From Chelydra serpentina (Eukaryota > Chordata > Testudines > Chelydridae): a stretch of DNA of 64,000 bases. A program made the position numbers and the translations under genes. A model generated the notes under the pieces. The model made no database searches. It saw only the letters and a program-made list of their open reading frames with translations, and was not told the DNA's origin. The stretch spans positions 33,268,001 to 33,332,000 of the forward strand of contig JBAIAC010000008.1 in assembly GCA_037349315.1 (NCBI GenBank), given 5' to 3'. Each line of letters begins with the position of its first letter. Within the stretch, counting starts at the first letter, position 1. Shown here in pieces: positions 34,201 to 45,200 of the stretch.

Positions 34201-35185
34201 TATAATATTAATAGATTTTATGCACTGATCTTAGTAGAAAGACTTCATTTCTATCTGGGGAAAACAAAACAAAATACACCACAACCTTAGAAAGTAACAA
34301 AAAGCTGAAATTTCCCACAAAATGAACGTTTTCAATTAGAAACTATTAAATCATTTAATTTTGATAATACCAAATCATTTCATGTAGCTAATCCTGAATC
34401 ATTACAATATAAAATATTTAATATATATTACATATACATTAATAAATATTAAAATGTGTTTGGTATAAAAATCAAAACAAAAGAAATCAAAATGATAAGG
34501 TTGAAACAAAATATTTTTCCCTTATCAAAATGAAATGCTTCAACATTTTTAAAATGCAATGAGAAAGTCAAAATGATTCATTACCATATTTTTGATGGGA
34601 AAAAGTTGTATGTTTCATCAATGGTTGCACATTATATTTATGCAAACTAACTTATCCTCATATCACCTATGTGACACAAGTCAAATCTCATAATTTTATT
34701 GTTAGTCTCATGATAATTGCTGTCTAATTTAAAACCCCAGCTGAAGAAGTGTTATGAATACATGAGAATTTCTTTAAAGTAAGTTTATGGCTGCAGATAA
34801 AAATTATAATGTGACCCTAGTGCATCCTAAATGCTCAAAAAAACCAAGAAAACAAACAAAAATAACCCACTGTTTAAAAAATAAACCAAACCAACCCTAT
34901 CCTCAAGATTTTTAAGCCATGATTTTGATGGAGCCTGACTCATGCTTTTTTGGGATAGCTATATTGTTATCCCCACTCTATAGAGGTGGTAACTGAAGCA
35001 GATTTTAAATTTAACTTGAACAAGACCTGAGAAGATCCTAGTCTGAACTGGTGCATGGTCCACAAGGCAATGTATTTCAGCACAAAACTGTTGATTAGTC
35101 AGATTCATCTAAGTAACAAGTAGTAATTTATTCCTGTGTGAATAATAGGAAACACTGCCAGATTTTTCAACCAAATACAACACTA
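31256..35185. other. AT-rich sequence with one old palindromic repeat
   Basis: At 31885-32050 an inverted 'AGATTTTCAA...CACTTTTGAA' repeat is present. Related copies occur at 35765-35860 and 47530-47720. Nothing else in this stretch is recognisable. Confidence 0.45.
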
Positions 35186-35189
35186 TTGT

Positions 35190-35372
35190 TGTATGCACTA
35201 TTGTTGTAGCCATGTTGTTCCTAGGATTTTAGAGATACAAGGTGGGTGAGGTGATATCTTTTATTGGACCAACTTTTGTGTAAACTGGAAAGCTTGTTTC
35301 TCTCACCAACAAAGGCTGGTCCAATAAAAGAGCTCTGTGTAAGCTTGAAAGCTTGTTTCTCTCACCTACCTT
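35190..35372 (+). mobile_element. Penelope-like element terminal fragment (foldback)
   Basis: The left part reads AGGTGGGTGAGGTGATATCT and TTTATTGGACCAAC; the right part carries the inverse (GGTCCAATAAAAGAG, then CTCTCACCTACCTTGTA). GAAAGCTTGTTTCTCTCAC occurs twice (35290 and 35349). AGAGCTCTGTGTAAGCTTGAAAGC resembles hammerhead stem II plus GAAA, but the CUGAUGA box is lost. This is the well-known sauropsid repeat derived from Penelope ends. Confidence 0.6.
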
Positions 35373-36102
35373 GTACCTCAGGTGTAACACTGGCAACTGT
35401 CAAGAAGCATTTCTGACAAGGATAGGATTATTTTTTAGAGCGTCTATTGGGGCCTTCTTTTTAAAACTTGAAATAAATTTCATGCTCATGCCAGATAATG
35501 GGAATGGTCTCCCCAAAAAGCTGGTACAGGGTGGGCAATGGCAGAGTGAGCTTTCCAACCCCTGGGTCCCAGCCCTAGTCTGGAGGGATAACTCTTTGAG
35601 TGAGGAGGTCATTCAGTTTCCAGAGTCAGTTCTGTCATTGGCCTCTGCAAATAAGAACAGGATCTAGCATGCCAGGTCAGTTCACGAAGAAAATGGAACA
35701 ATCACTGCCAACAGGAGCTGGATTTGAGCACAGGAACTAGAAACCAAAAAGTAAAAAAGTCGCAGGCCAATTTTCAAAAACTGGTGCCAAAAATAAGGCT
35801 CCTAACTCCACATTTAGGCTCTTAAATAAATGACCCAATTTTCAAAAGTGACAAGCACCCAGCAACCTGCTAGTAACCTGAACCATTTTTAATAGTCTGA
35901 AATGGATTTTTCCAAAAGCATTCAATGATGGTACAAAACTGTGTTCATTGAAATCAATGGTAAAACTCCTATTGGACTTCAGTGGAAATAGGTCAACGCT
36001 GAATGCTTTAGAAAATCCTGGAAATGTAGGACTGGAAGGGGCCTTGATAGGTCAGCTAGTCGTAGTCCCTTGCACTGAGACAGGGCCAAGTATTACCTAG
36101 AC

Positions 36103-36457
36103 CAGTGATACTCAGACCTCAGTGGTTCAGGAGCCAAATTAGAGATCAGAATTACCCAAAAGAGCCACAGTAATGTGAATTCGTTGTTTCGTTTACTATA
36201 GTACTAAATATTCATATTTAAACAGTATGGCAGGGGAAATATTTAGCATATATTCTCACAGAAAAATAACTGACCAAGTATTATTATTTGATCAATTATA
36301 ATTGGCTAATAACACAATAAAAGCATCCTGATTGGTTGACAACTTATATTGGTTAATAATTAAATCACAGTGTTTTAATATCATGTGCTGCAAAGAGCCG
36401 CAGGAGACACATTAAAGAGCCACTTGCGACTCACCAGCCTCAGTCTGAGTATCACTG
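36103..36457. mobile_element. hAT-like element, 355 bp (first of an adjacent pair)
   Basis: Ends CAGTGATACTCAGACCTC and CAGTCTGAGTATCACTG are near-perfect inverted repeats of about 17 bp. Flanks are ACCTAGAC (36095-36102) and CTCTAGAC (36458-36465). It sits inside the CR1. Confidence 0.85.
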
Positions 36458-36465
36458 CTCTAGAC

Positions 36466-36724
36466 CAGTAGTTCCCAAACTCAGTCTGCGGTTTGCTCAG
36501 GGTAAGCCCCGGTGCGCTGGGCCGGTTTGTTTACCTGCCGCCTCCGCAGGTACGGCCACTCGCAGCTCCCACTGGCTGCGGTTTGCTGTTCCTGGCCAAT
36601 GGGAGCTGCAGGAAGCAGCAAGTCGGCCCACTCTGTCGAACCTGCAAAGGCGGCAGGTAAACAAACCGGCCTGGCATGCCAGGGGCTTACCCTGAGCAAG
36701 CTGCGGACCGAGTTTGGGAACCTG
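36466..36724. mobile_element. hAT-like palindromic MITE, 259 bp (second of the pair)
   Basis: It starts CAGTAGTTCCCAAACTCAGT and ends with the inverse (GAGTTTGGGAACCTG). The arms extend much further inwards (GGTTTGCTCAGGGTAAGCCC against GGGGCTTACCCTGAGCAAGC), so the whole element can fold. Flanks CTCTAGAC and CACTAGAC match at 7 of 8. Confidence 0.88.
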
Positions 36725-37333
36725 CACTAGACCATCCTGACAGGTATTTGTCTAACCTGTTCTTAAAAGCTTCCAGTTACAGAGATTCCTCTCTAGGTAA
36801 TTTGTTCCAGTGCTTAACTATCCTTATAGTTAGGAAGTTTTTCCTAATGTCTAACCTAAATCTCTCTTGTTGCAATTTAAACCCATTGCTTCTTGTCCTG
36901 TCCTCAGTGGAGAACTTCTTCGTTATTACCCTTTATGTACTTGAAGACTGTTACCATGTCCCTGTTCAGTTTCCTCTTCTCCAGACTAAATAAACCCATT
37001 TTTTCAATCTTTCCTCAGAGGTCATGTTTTCTAATAATTTTTGTTGCTTTCCTTTGGACTTTCTCCAGCTTCTCCATATCATTTCCAAAGTGCGATGCCC
37101 AGAACTAGACACAGTAATCCAGTTGAGGTCTTATCAGTGCTGACTAGAATGGAAGAATTACTTATTATGTCTTGCTTACAACACTCATGCAAATATATCC
37201 CAGAATGATGTTCACTTTTTTTTTTTACTGCTATCGCATTACATTGTTGACTCTTATTTAGTCTGTGATCCACTATAACTCCCAGATCCTTTTCTGCAGT
37301 ACTTCTTCCTAGGTAATCATTTCCCATTTTGTA

Positions 37334-37513
37334 GAAGCGACAAAGTGTCCTGTGGCACCTTATAGACTAACAGAGGTATTGGAGCATAAGCTTTCGTGGG
37401 TGAATACCTTCTTTGTCGGATGCATGCAGTGGAAAAGGTCTATAAGTCTATAAGGTGCCACAGGACACTTTGTCGCTTCTACAGATCCAGACTAACATGG
37501 CTACCCCTCTGAT
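37334..37513. mobile_element. Penelope-derived foldback with 15-bp TSD
   Basis: 180 bp flanked by the perfect direct repeat ATTTCCCATTTTGTA (37319-37333 and 37514-37528). Arms GAAGCGACAAAGTGTCCTGT and its inverse lie at 37334 and near 37460-37480. The minus strand holds CCCACGAAAGCTTATGC, part of a hammerhead core, but the CUGAUGA box is altered to CCGACAAAG. Confidence 0.82.
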
Positions 37514-37682
37514 ATTTCCCATTTTGTATTTGTGCAGTTGATTATTCCTTCTTAAGTGTAGTACTTTTCATTTGTATTTATTGAGTTTCATCCTATTTAC
37601 ATTTCAGACCATTTCTCCAGTTTGTCAAGATCGTTTATTCTAGTCCTGTCCTACAAAGCACTTGCAACCCCTCCCAAGTTGG

Positions 37683-37746
37683 TTTCAGAGGGGTAGCTGT
37701 GTTAGTCTGTATCTGCAAAAAGAATGAGGAGTGCTTGTGGCACCTT
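37683..37746 (+). mobile_element. Penelope-derived terminal fragment
   Basis: GGGGTAGCTGTGTTAGTCTG and GTGCTTGTGGCACCTTA match the outer end of the element at 51895. It is embedded in CR1 sequence. No clear target duplication. Confidence 0.7.
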
Positions 37747-37933
37747 AAGTGTACTCTCTATGCCATTAGCCAGATCATTTTGGAAGCTATTGAATAGAAC
37801 TGGACCCAGGACAGATCCCGGGGGGGACCCCACCCGATATGCCCTTCCATCTCAATTGCAAACCATAGATAACTACTTTGAGTACTGTTTTTCAACCACT
37901 TGTGCGCCAACCTTATAGTGGGTTAATCTAGGC

Positions 37934-38045
37934 CAGTGATTCTCAAACTTTTTTTTTCACGGACCACTTGAAAATTGCTGAGGGTCTCAGCGGACCACTT
38001 AATGATCTTTCCAAATGTTGTTTGTACTGTTAGATAACTATTGTA
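37934..38045. mobile_element. hAT-like element, one end only
   Basis: CAGTGATTCTCAAACTTTTT is a typical hAT terminal sequence of the 'CAGTGGTTCTCAAAC' type. The opposite end was not found. Confidence 0.4.
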
Positions 38046-38391
38046 AAGTGCTTTGGATAAAGTGGGGTACCCTCAAATCCTTGTCCCTCCCTCCTGGGTG
38101 AATTCATAAGGGAAAGCCTGTAGGAATTATTGACCAACATTTTCCACTTGATTTGCCTTTTGTTTTAAGAACAAAAAGACACTCCCTGAGGAAACAGCTT
38201 TAAAAGACTAATGCCTGAAGCTTTACTTGCCTTCCCTACCTACTGAAACCACCCACCAGTTTACATCTTACATTTAGAGAAAACAGTTGGGGGTCATTTT
38301 TTGATATCAGTGTAATAAGAATCTTTAACTGCATACCTGGCTATGCTTTTCTAAAGTAAAATATCAGCATGCTAACCGCTGTTACAGGATT

Positions 38392-40279
38392 CGGCTTGGC
38401 AGGATTTGATTTAAATCAATAGCTGTTGGATATCGTCGATTTAATCTGACACGCTGAAATCAATGAAAAAATTTCAATCGGTAACGCTTGGTGGGAGTGC
38501 TGCCTTCCCACCTCGTGCCTGAAGGGATTGAGTGTCCCTGGTCCTGCGACAGCACAGGGAGCCCTCTGCAGCCATGCTGGCATGGCCCCGCTCCCTCACT
38601 CCCATGGTGGCAGAGCTGCAGAGGGCTCCCTGCATGGCTACAGGATCTGTGGTACATGATCCCTGCAGGCCCAGTGTGCAGGGAAGGCTGCAGCCCTGGC
38701 CTTGTGGAGCAGAGACTGCCCCAGCCAGGGCCATGAAGAGGAGTCCTCCTCCTCAGTAGGGTTGCCAGCTGTCCGGTTTTCGAACGTAACGCCTGGTCAA
38801 AAAGGGACCCTGGTGGGTCCGGTCAGCATGGCTGACCAGGCTATTAAAAGTCCAGTTGGTGGCACTGGCAGGCTCCCTATCCGGCTCCATGCAACTCCCA
38901 GGAAACTGCCAGCATCTCCCTCTGGGTCCTAGGTGGAGGAATGGTCATGAGGGCTCTGCGCACTGTCCCTACCCCCATCGCCTGCTCAACAGCTCCCATT
39001 GGCTAGGAACCACGGCCAATAGGAGCTGAGGGGGCGGCACCTACATGTGCGGGCAGTGCGCAGAGCCACATGGTCACGCCTCTTCCTAGGAGCTGGAGGG
39101 GAGATGCCGGCAGCTTCCCAGGAGCCGCCTGAGGTAAGCGCCACCCAGAACCTGCACCCTGAACCCACACCCCAACCTCCTGCCCCAGCCCTGATCCCCC
39201 TCCTGCACTCTGAACCCCTTGGCCCCAGCCTGAAGCCCCCTCCTTCATGCCAAACCCTAGCCCCATCCCAGAGCCTGCACCCCCCTCCCCCACCCTCCCA
39301 CAGATACTCCAACCCCTTGCCCCAGCCCAGATCCCCCTCCCACATGCTTAACCTCTCATCCCAGGCCCCACCCCAGAGTCTGCACCCCCAGCCAGAAGCT
39401 GTACCCTCTCCCCAACCCCCTGCCCCAGCCTGGAGCCCTCTCCTACACCCCAAACCCCTCACCTCTGGCTCCACCCCAGAGCTCTCACCCCCTCTCGCAC
39501 CCCAACCCCCTGCCCCAGCCCAGTGAAAATGAGCAAGTGAGCGAGGGTGGGGGAGAGCGAGCGACGGAGGGAGGGGGGATGGAGTGAGTGGGGGGGTGTG
39601 GCCTTGGAGAAGGTGCGGGACAAGGGGATTTAGTTTTCTGCAAATAGAAACTTTGCAACCCTACTCCTCAGCAGTGGGAGAGATACCCTGCTGCTGAATG
39701 ACTCCTGCTCAGGGATGAAGCCACTCAGCAGTAGGGTGGCCTCCCCTATGGCCAGCGCTCATCATGCTCCTTGCAGTCCTGGCCAGGGGTTTCTGATCCA
39801 CCAGGCTAGGACCCCAGCATTCCCTGCATCTTGTGCTGGGGAGTAACCAGCCCTGTGATCATGCAAGGAGACCTCTGCAGCTCCACTGCCATGGCCCTGA
39901 TCACTCATTCATCAGGCAGGAGTGCAGGGGCTATACCTGGGCAGGAATTGATCAGCAGCATCCTGCGGCCAGGGTGCTCATCATCCTCCTTGCAGCCTCG
40001 CTAAGGGTCTCTGCTCCGCTGGGCCAGGACCACAGCCTCCCTTATACCTTGCAACCCAGTGTCTTGGCCCCTCAGCCATGTTGGGAGCCCCCTTCAGCCC
40101 CGCTGTCTGTGCTTCCATAACACTTAACTCCAGCCCTACCTCCCCTTAACTTCCAGCAACTGTAAAAATAAAAAGAGTTGAAAATTGGGCATAAAAAAAA
40201 AATCTTTAAAATGAAAAAAAAAATCAATATTAACTGTCAAAATTGGAGAAAAATAAAAATTGAATTCTGCCAAGCCTGT
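38392..40279. mobile_element. TIR element with GGCTTGGCAG ends, split by a hAT
   Basis: GGCTTGGCAGGATTTGATTT (38393-38412) faces AAAATTGAATTCTGCCAAGCC at about 40256-40276. The interior holds GC-rich repeated blocks on both sides of the nested hAT (38757-39663). No transposase remnant and no clear target duplication, so superfamily is unknown. Confidence 0.55.
38757..39663. mobile_element. hAT-like non-autonomous element, 907 bp, perfect TSD
   Basis: Ends TAGGGTTGCCA and TTTGCAACCCTA are inverted. The direct repeat CTCCTCAG flanks it exactly (38749-38756, 39664-39671). The interior (about 39140-39525) is a C-rich degenerate minisatellite built from CCCCAGCC...CTGCACCC units. That composition produces long proline-rich or glycine-rich frames on both strands that are not genes. 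Confidence 0.88.
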
Positions 40280-42204
40280 ATATGATATAACCCATTGTTA
40301 CTGTGCTGGTTTAGAAAGGCAGGCAGTTTTTCCAGACTTTGCTATAAAGATCAGAGTTTGTAATACAACAGAATTTTTACTACTGCAAAAGGTAACAAAT
40401 GCCATGCTTATGTTTTCTGTACCTGTAGCCACTGGGGGTATTCTATCAGCGATTACCCAAACAGCTTAAAAACATTCTATTAAAATGATAAGGAAGCCTA
40501 TGCCTGCTCCAGTAGTTTTTATTAAAAACAAGTCTTTTCTTTTATGGGGTTTTGCTGTATATGATCATCAATAAAATATTAATACAATGATAATATGGAT
40601 AGATACATGTATTTACTTCAGTGAAACTGTCACATTTAAACTGCATACACACACACAAAAATATAGACATTGAGCAAGAGAAACTCACATGGTAGTGTAA
40701 ATAAGAAGTAAAACACAAGAAAGACGAGGACAACACCCTCCCCTCCCCCAACACACAGCCACTCCCACACGGTAAAAAGAAAACACCAAAGCTTGTTTCT
40801 TCATGCAGTCAGAATGAAGAAGGGAACCCTGCTGAGATATTTTAAAGAAAGAATCCTGCTGAGATGATTTAAAGAACAAAAGCAATCAGCACAAATAACT
40901 GCCTATTGTTTACCCTCTTTGGGCCTGATCCAACTCCTATTAAAGTCAATGGAAAGATTCCCCATTACTTAAACAGGAGTTGAATCAGACGTTTAATTTA
41001 CATCGCCGTTATGCAACCATGTTGTTGTTTACTGGTGTTAAAGATAAAGAAAGAAATGACAATGGGTGGGTTTTTATAGGTTTTAGATTTTATTTTGTTC
41101 TAAACTTTACATATGTGTGGTGGATAAGCTCTACACTAGCTCTAACTTTCTGATCCAGGCCTTTCTTAGCCAGGTGACTAGCTATGTGGATGAATGAGAG
41201 TATCTCAGTGTGTGCCAGTCCAATTCTAGCCTTAGTCTAGGGCTAATCAATCTGGTTTTGGAAGCTGTTAATTTCAGTCAAAAGTGATATTACTTGTAAA
41301 TCACAATTAGTCTAAGGGCTTGTCTACACTGATACACAGTCTGCACTGAGGGGATGTGAATAGCAGTATGCACCACAGTTCTGCTCTGTAACTCCCCTGT
41401 GTGGACACTGGAGGCACGAATTAAAAGGTTCCTAGTTTGCATTAACATAACCCTCTGAAAACAGGAGGGACAGTGTAGTCAACCTTAGATAGTTCAGATA
41501 GGTATATACAGACTAGAGCAGGCCAGTTGGCAGCCCAAGTAGCCAGCTAGGGGTCTATGGGATGGGGCAGTCTGCATGACAGAGCTTCTCCAGAGAAGTA
41601 GACCCTGAAACTCAGGAACCAGTTCCAGGACTTCCAGGCTCCCGGCTCTGCAGCAAGGAGCGTGATAGTCCCGAGAGCCCTGGCTTGAGCTAGCTAGTTG
41701 GGAGATGAACCCCGGTTAGAGCCAGGACTTTCAGGCTCTTAGCTCTCTGGAAGGGAGACTGGAATCCCTAGCATGGAAAATCTGCCTCAGAGCCACAGAA
41801 CCTGTCCAGCCACAGGTCCATGTCCATGGGGTGGTCTACACAGCAGGGCTGCTCAGAGCTGCTACAGACTCTGGAAAACCAGAGCCCCCAAGCCTCAGGG
41901 CCATGCGAACAGTGGGGCTGACCTGGAACCCACCAGGCAACTCTGTAGAGGTTGATGAAAGTCTGTGAAGCCCAACACACTTTTGTGAGAAATTTCAGGT
42001 TCAACAAGTGAGCATTTTTGAATGGAAGGCTGGAAAATTTCTGACCAGCTCTACTGACTTTCCTAAAGAATTCAGTGTTGCTTTTCAGCTCAATTATATT
42101 AAAACTGCGTAATTGTGATCAGCCTGAGCATACTAAAACTGCTTAAACTGAACATAATGCCACCAGATCCATGAAAGGATTAATGAGTAGATATGGTTTG
42201 TTTA
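40280..42204. other. Sequence with a MITE-like patch (41310-41480), otherwise unrecognised
   Basis: AAGGGCTTGTCTACACTGAT at 41317 starts a MITE of the GTCTACAC type whose right end I could not place. A hairpin repeat lies at 40921-40990. Nothing else is supportable. Confidence 0.45.
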
Positions 42205-42336
42205 TAGACTGGATCGCTCAATGATTGCCCTGTTCTGTTCATTCCCTTTGAAGCATCTGGCATTGGTCACTGTCGGAAGACAGGATACTGGGCTAGATAG
42301 ACCATTGGTCTGACCCAGTTTGGTTGTTCTTATGAT
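42205..42336 (+). mobile_element. CR1 LINE 3' end fragment
   Basis: GGAAGACAGGATACTGGGCT, then AGACCATTGGTCTGACCCAG, ending GTTGTTCTTATGATT, is the extreme CR1 3' UTR of the TTCTTATG subgroup. Confidence 0.85.
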
Positions 42337-42439
42337 TACAAATAAGTAGCAAAATATAACTCTTTTGGCTATTAAAACTCTGGCAAGTGCTTATTTCCAC
42401 TGGTGTAGGCTTTAAATTATATTTTAAACTTGGAGTATG

Positions 42440-42860
42440 TCTACAGAGGAGAACACTGGAAGATAAGAACCCCTGGATTTGATTCCTGACTCTGAGACTC
42501 AGGGACTGTCTACAATGCTATTTTGTAGCACTGCAGTGCAGACACTTACTACATGAACGGGAGGGAGTTTTTCATCGCTGTAGTAAATAAATACATTCCC
42601 TCGAGAAGTGGAAGCGAGGTGCACACAGAAATTCTTCCATCAACATAGCTGTTTCTACAGCATGGGTTAGGTCAACCTAATTACATCACACAGGGTGTAA
42701 AATTTTTGACAGCCCAGCAATGTAGCTAAGTCAACCTAAGTTTTTGGTATAGACCAGGCCTTACTCACTGTATGACCTTGTTCAACTACTTAAAGCGGTG
42801 CCTCAGTTTATCCATTTGTAAAGTGGCTATATTGAAACTGAGTTATCTTGAGGGGTAAGC
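42440..42860 (+). mobile_element. SINE split by a 261-bp MITE (42502-42762)
   Basis: Outer parts read as one SINE: TGATTCCTGACTCTGAGACT before, and ACTCACTGTATGACCTTGTT with TGCCTCAGTTTATCCATTTG after. The insert starts GGGACTGTCTACA and ends GGTATAGACCAGGCCTT, with the short direct repeat ACTCA at 42497-42501 and 42763-42767. It has no coding capacity. Confidence 0.68.
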
Positions 42861-43065
42861 CATCAACTCTACTATATTAAATGACACATAGACCAAGTCT
42901 TATCTTAAAACAATTTTAAGACTTCATTACTTAAAATCCTCCAGTGCCCCATGGAATCATATGGACAACTCCTCACCTGGTATAAATCAGCATAGCTCCA
43001 TTGGAACCAATGGATCTACACCAGTTTACAGCAGCTGAGGATCTGGTCCATAGTGTGGATTTATA

Positions 43066-43170
43066 TAAGGAGGAAGGTTGGTCTAGTCGGTGGGGCCCTA
43101 GCCTGGGATTCAAGAGGATTAGGCTTAATGCCCAGCTCCACCATAGACTTCCTGTGTGACTTTGGACTCA
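43066..43170 (+). mobile_element. tRNA-derived SINE, 5' part
   Basis: GGTTGGTCTAGTCGGTGGGG and CTGGGATTCAAGAGGATTAG resemble a tRNA-like head. GCCCAGCTCCACCATAGACT and TCCTGTGTGACTTTGGACTC are the usual body. It is cut by the adjoining MITE. Confidence 0.6.
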
Positions 43171-43354
43171 GGGGATGTCTACACAGCAAAGAAAAACCTG
43201 CAGCTGGCCCCCACAGGGTCCTACAGCCAGGGCTCCAGCCCAAGCCTGAAAGTCTACAAGCAGCGAAACAGCCCCACAGCCTGAGCCCTGCAAGCCCGAG
43301 TCAGCTGGAACGGGCCAGCCATGGGTTTTTCTTTGCTGTGTAGACATACCCTTA
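43168..43354. mobile_element. MITE with long terminal inverted repeats
   Basis: GATGTCTACACAGCAAAGAA near the left end faces TTCTTTGCTGTGTAGACATA near the right end, an inverted repeat of about 26 bp with at most a few mismatches. The interior is CAGCCxxGGCTC-rich. Confidence 0.75.
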
Positions 43355-43515
43355 GGGTGGGATCCACAGGGGGGGACTTAGGTGCCTAAATCCAACATTT
43401 AAAGCTTCAAAACCCCTGCTCAGTTGGTATAAATATACTTGATATTTGCCGGCAGGCATGCACGCAGCCAACTCATTCCTGACCCTGCTAAGCAGCTCAG
43501 TGCCTGACTCAACTG

Positions 43516-44216
43516 GGCAGCAGTTCTGCAGAAAAGGACCTAGGGGTTACAGTGGACGAAAAGCTGAATATGAGTCAACAGTGTGCCCTTGTTGCCAAGA
43601 AGGCTAACGGCATTTTGGGCTGTATAAGTAGGGGCATTTCCAGCAGATCGAGGGATGTGATTATTCCCCTCTATTCGGCACTGGTGAGGCCTCATTTGGA
43701 GTACTGTGTCCAGTTTTGGGCCCCACACTACAAGAAGGATGTGGATAAATTGGAAAGAGTCCAACGGAGGGCAACAAAAATGATTAGGGGGCTGGAGCAC
43801 ATGACTTATGAGGAGAGGCTGAGGGAACTGAGATTGTTTAGCCTGCAGAAGAGAAGAGTGAGGGGGGATTTGATAGCTGCTTTCAACTACCTAAAAGGGG
43901 GTTCCAAAGAGGATGGATCTAGACTGTTCTCAGTGGTAGAAGATGACAGAACAAGGAGTAATGGTCTCAAGTTGCAGAGGGGGAGGTTTAGGTTGGATAT
44001 TAGGAAAAACTTTTTCACTAGTAGGGTGGTGAAGCACTGGAATGGGTTACCTAGGGAGGTGGTGGAATCTCCTTCCTTAGAGGTTTTTAAGGTCAGGCTT
44101 GACAAAGCCCTGGCTGGGATGATCTAGTTGGGGTTGGTCCTGCTTTGAGCAGGGGGTTGGACTAGATGACCTCCTGAGGTCCCTTCCAACCCTGAGATTC
44201 TATGATTCTATGATTC
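43516..44216 (+). pseudogene. CR1 LINE, 5'-truncated, RT C-terminus and tail
   Basis: A frame of 191 codons (43552-44127) is intact: [60 protein letters not shown], and [20 protein letters not shown]. It is followed by the CR1 3' UTR and an ATTCTATG tail. This C-terminal RT/connection segment alone has no activity. The copy interrupts an older TIR-type repeat (AGGGTGGGATCCACAGGGGG at 43355, continuing after 44217), and matches the minus-strand copy at 19793-20645 almost exactly. Confidence 0.92.
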
Positions 44217-45094
44217 ATGCCTAAGCCCCAGCAGGATTCACAAACAAGGCATTCCCACCTGTCTCACCAGTGGGGCCTGATCTAGTAGACATGCTCAGAG
44301 GCTACCTTAGAGCATGTCTATCAGATTGGAATGGGCATTAAACGGGCACTGGTGGTAGCGTCCCTCAGTAGCCCCGTGGTTAGAGCACTCACCCAGGATG
44401 CAGGAGACCCAGGTTGCCTGATGTGGAGCAGGGCCTTGAATTTAGATCTCCTACACCACAGGTGAGTGTCCTAACCACTGGGCTATTGAGTCAATCTCAC
44501 TTGCTTTTTCTCTCTCAATCAATGACTGTTGTAAGTCATAAGTGTGGAAAGGGGAACACCTATTCAACCCAGAATATCCACGGCCCAATAGCTAGGGCAG
44601 GCACCTACAAAGTGGCAGACCTGTGTTTGTAGTCCCCACTCCACACCAGCCAGAGTGGGGATTTGAACCCACGTCTCCCACTCTCAAACCACTGATCTGT
44701 TAGGTGGGAGGGGACGAGTACTATCTCCTCCTGCCCCTTGGTTTTCTTCGAAAAAGGACTGACCTGACTTTGAAGCCTGACTTCAGGAGAGGGTTCATGG
44801 CTGTGAATCCCAAGTGAAGGGAAGCGCCTCCCTCTGGCCCAGAGTTAGGCACTTAACTCCCCTTGAAGGGGAGATACTTGGGCATTTCCTATTGGCTACC
44901 TTAGGCAGCTCCCCATTCAGTGTGCTGGCTTCCTGAGTCCTCTTTTGGTGGGGGCTTAGCTTTCCTCATACTTTGGATAGGGAGCCTGGGCACCTACTCA
45001 GAGCTGCGGATCCACTGGGTGTCAGGACACATCAGCACTGCATTGCTCAGCTCAAGTGGCCCTTGTGACTCTAGCCTTTCATCTCTCTCCTGCC
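44217..45094. repeat. Older repeat with tRNA-like modules
   Basis: It continues the repeat interrupted by the CR1. CCGTGGTTAGAGCACTCACC (44374) on the plus strand, and GGATTTGAACCCACGTCTCC (44659) read as antisense, are tRNA-like A- and B-box-like modules in opposite orientation. No folded tRNA can be drawn, so this is SINE-like sequence. Confidence 0.45.
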
Positions 45095-45200
45095 CACCTG
45101 AAAAATGGCAATAACAACACTTCTGTACCTCACAGGGTCTTGTGAGGATAAATACATTAAAGAGAGTCTGAGATGTTCAAATATTGCAGTAATGGGGGCA
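45095..45200 (+). mobile_element. SINE 3' tail
   Basis: CTGTACCTCACAGGGTCTTG and TGAGGATAAATACATTAAAG match the common amniote SINE tail following 'TGCCTCAGTTT..' modules. Confidence 0.6.

Larger units (their letters stand above)
36020..37917 (-). pseudogene. CR1 LINE RT region, interrupted by four insertions
   Basis: Minus-strand CR1 sequence runs from the 3' end (TGTAGGACTGGAAGGGGCCT near 36025) through the ORF2 C-terminus up to GGGGGATCTGTCCTGGGTCC-type RT sequence near 37800. It is split by two hAT elements (36103-36724) and two Penelope-derived pieces (37334-37513, 37683-37746). Frames are destroyed throughout. Confidence 0.85.

Noticed and set aside
39047..39526. Proline/serine-rich 159-codon frame and its Gly-rich antisense
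   Set aside because: Entirely inside the 38757-39663 hAT minisatellite core.
43552..44127. Intact 191-codon protein gene
   Set aside because: It is the C-terminal slice of CR1 ORF2 in a 5'-truncated copy, without the RT catalytic core.
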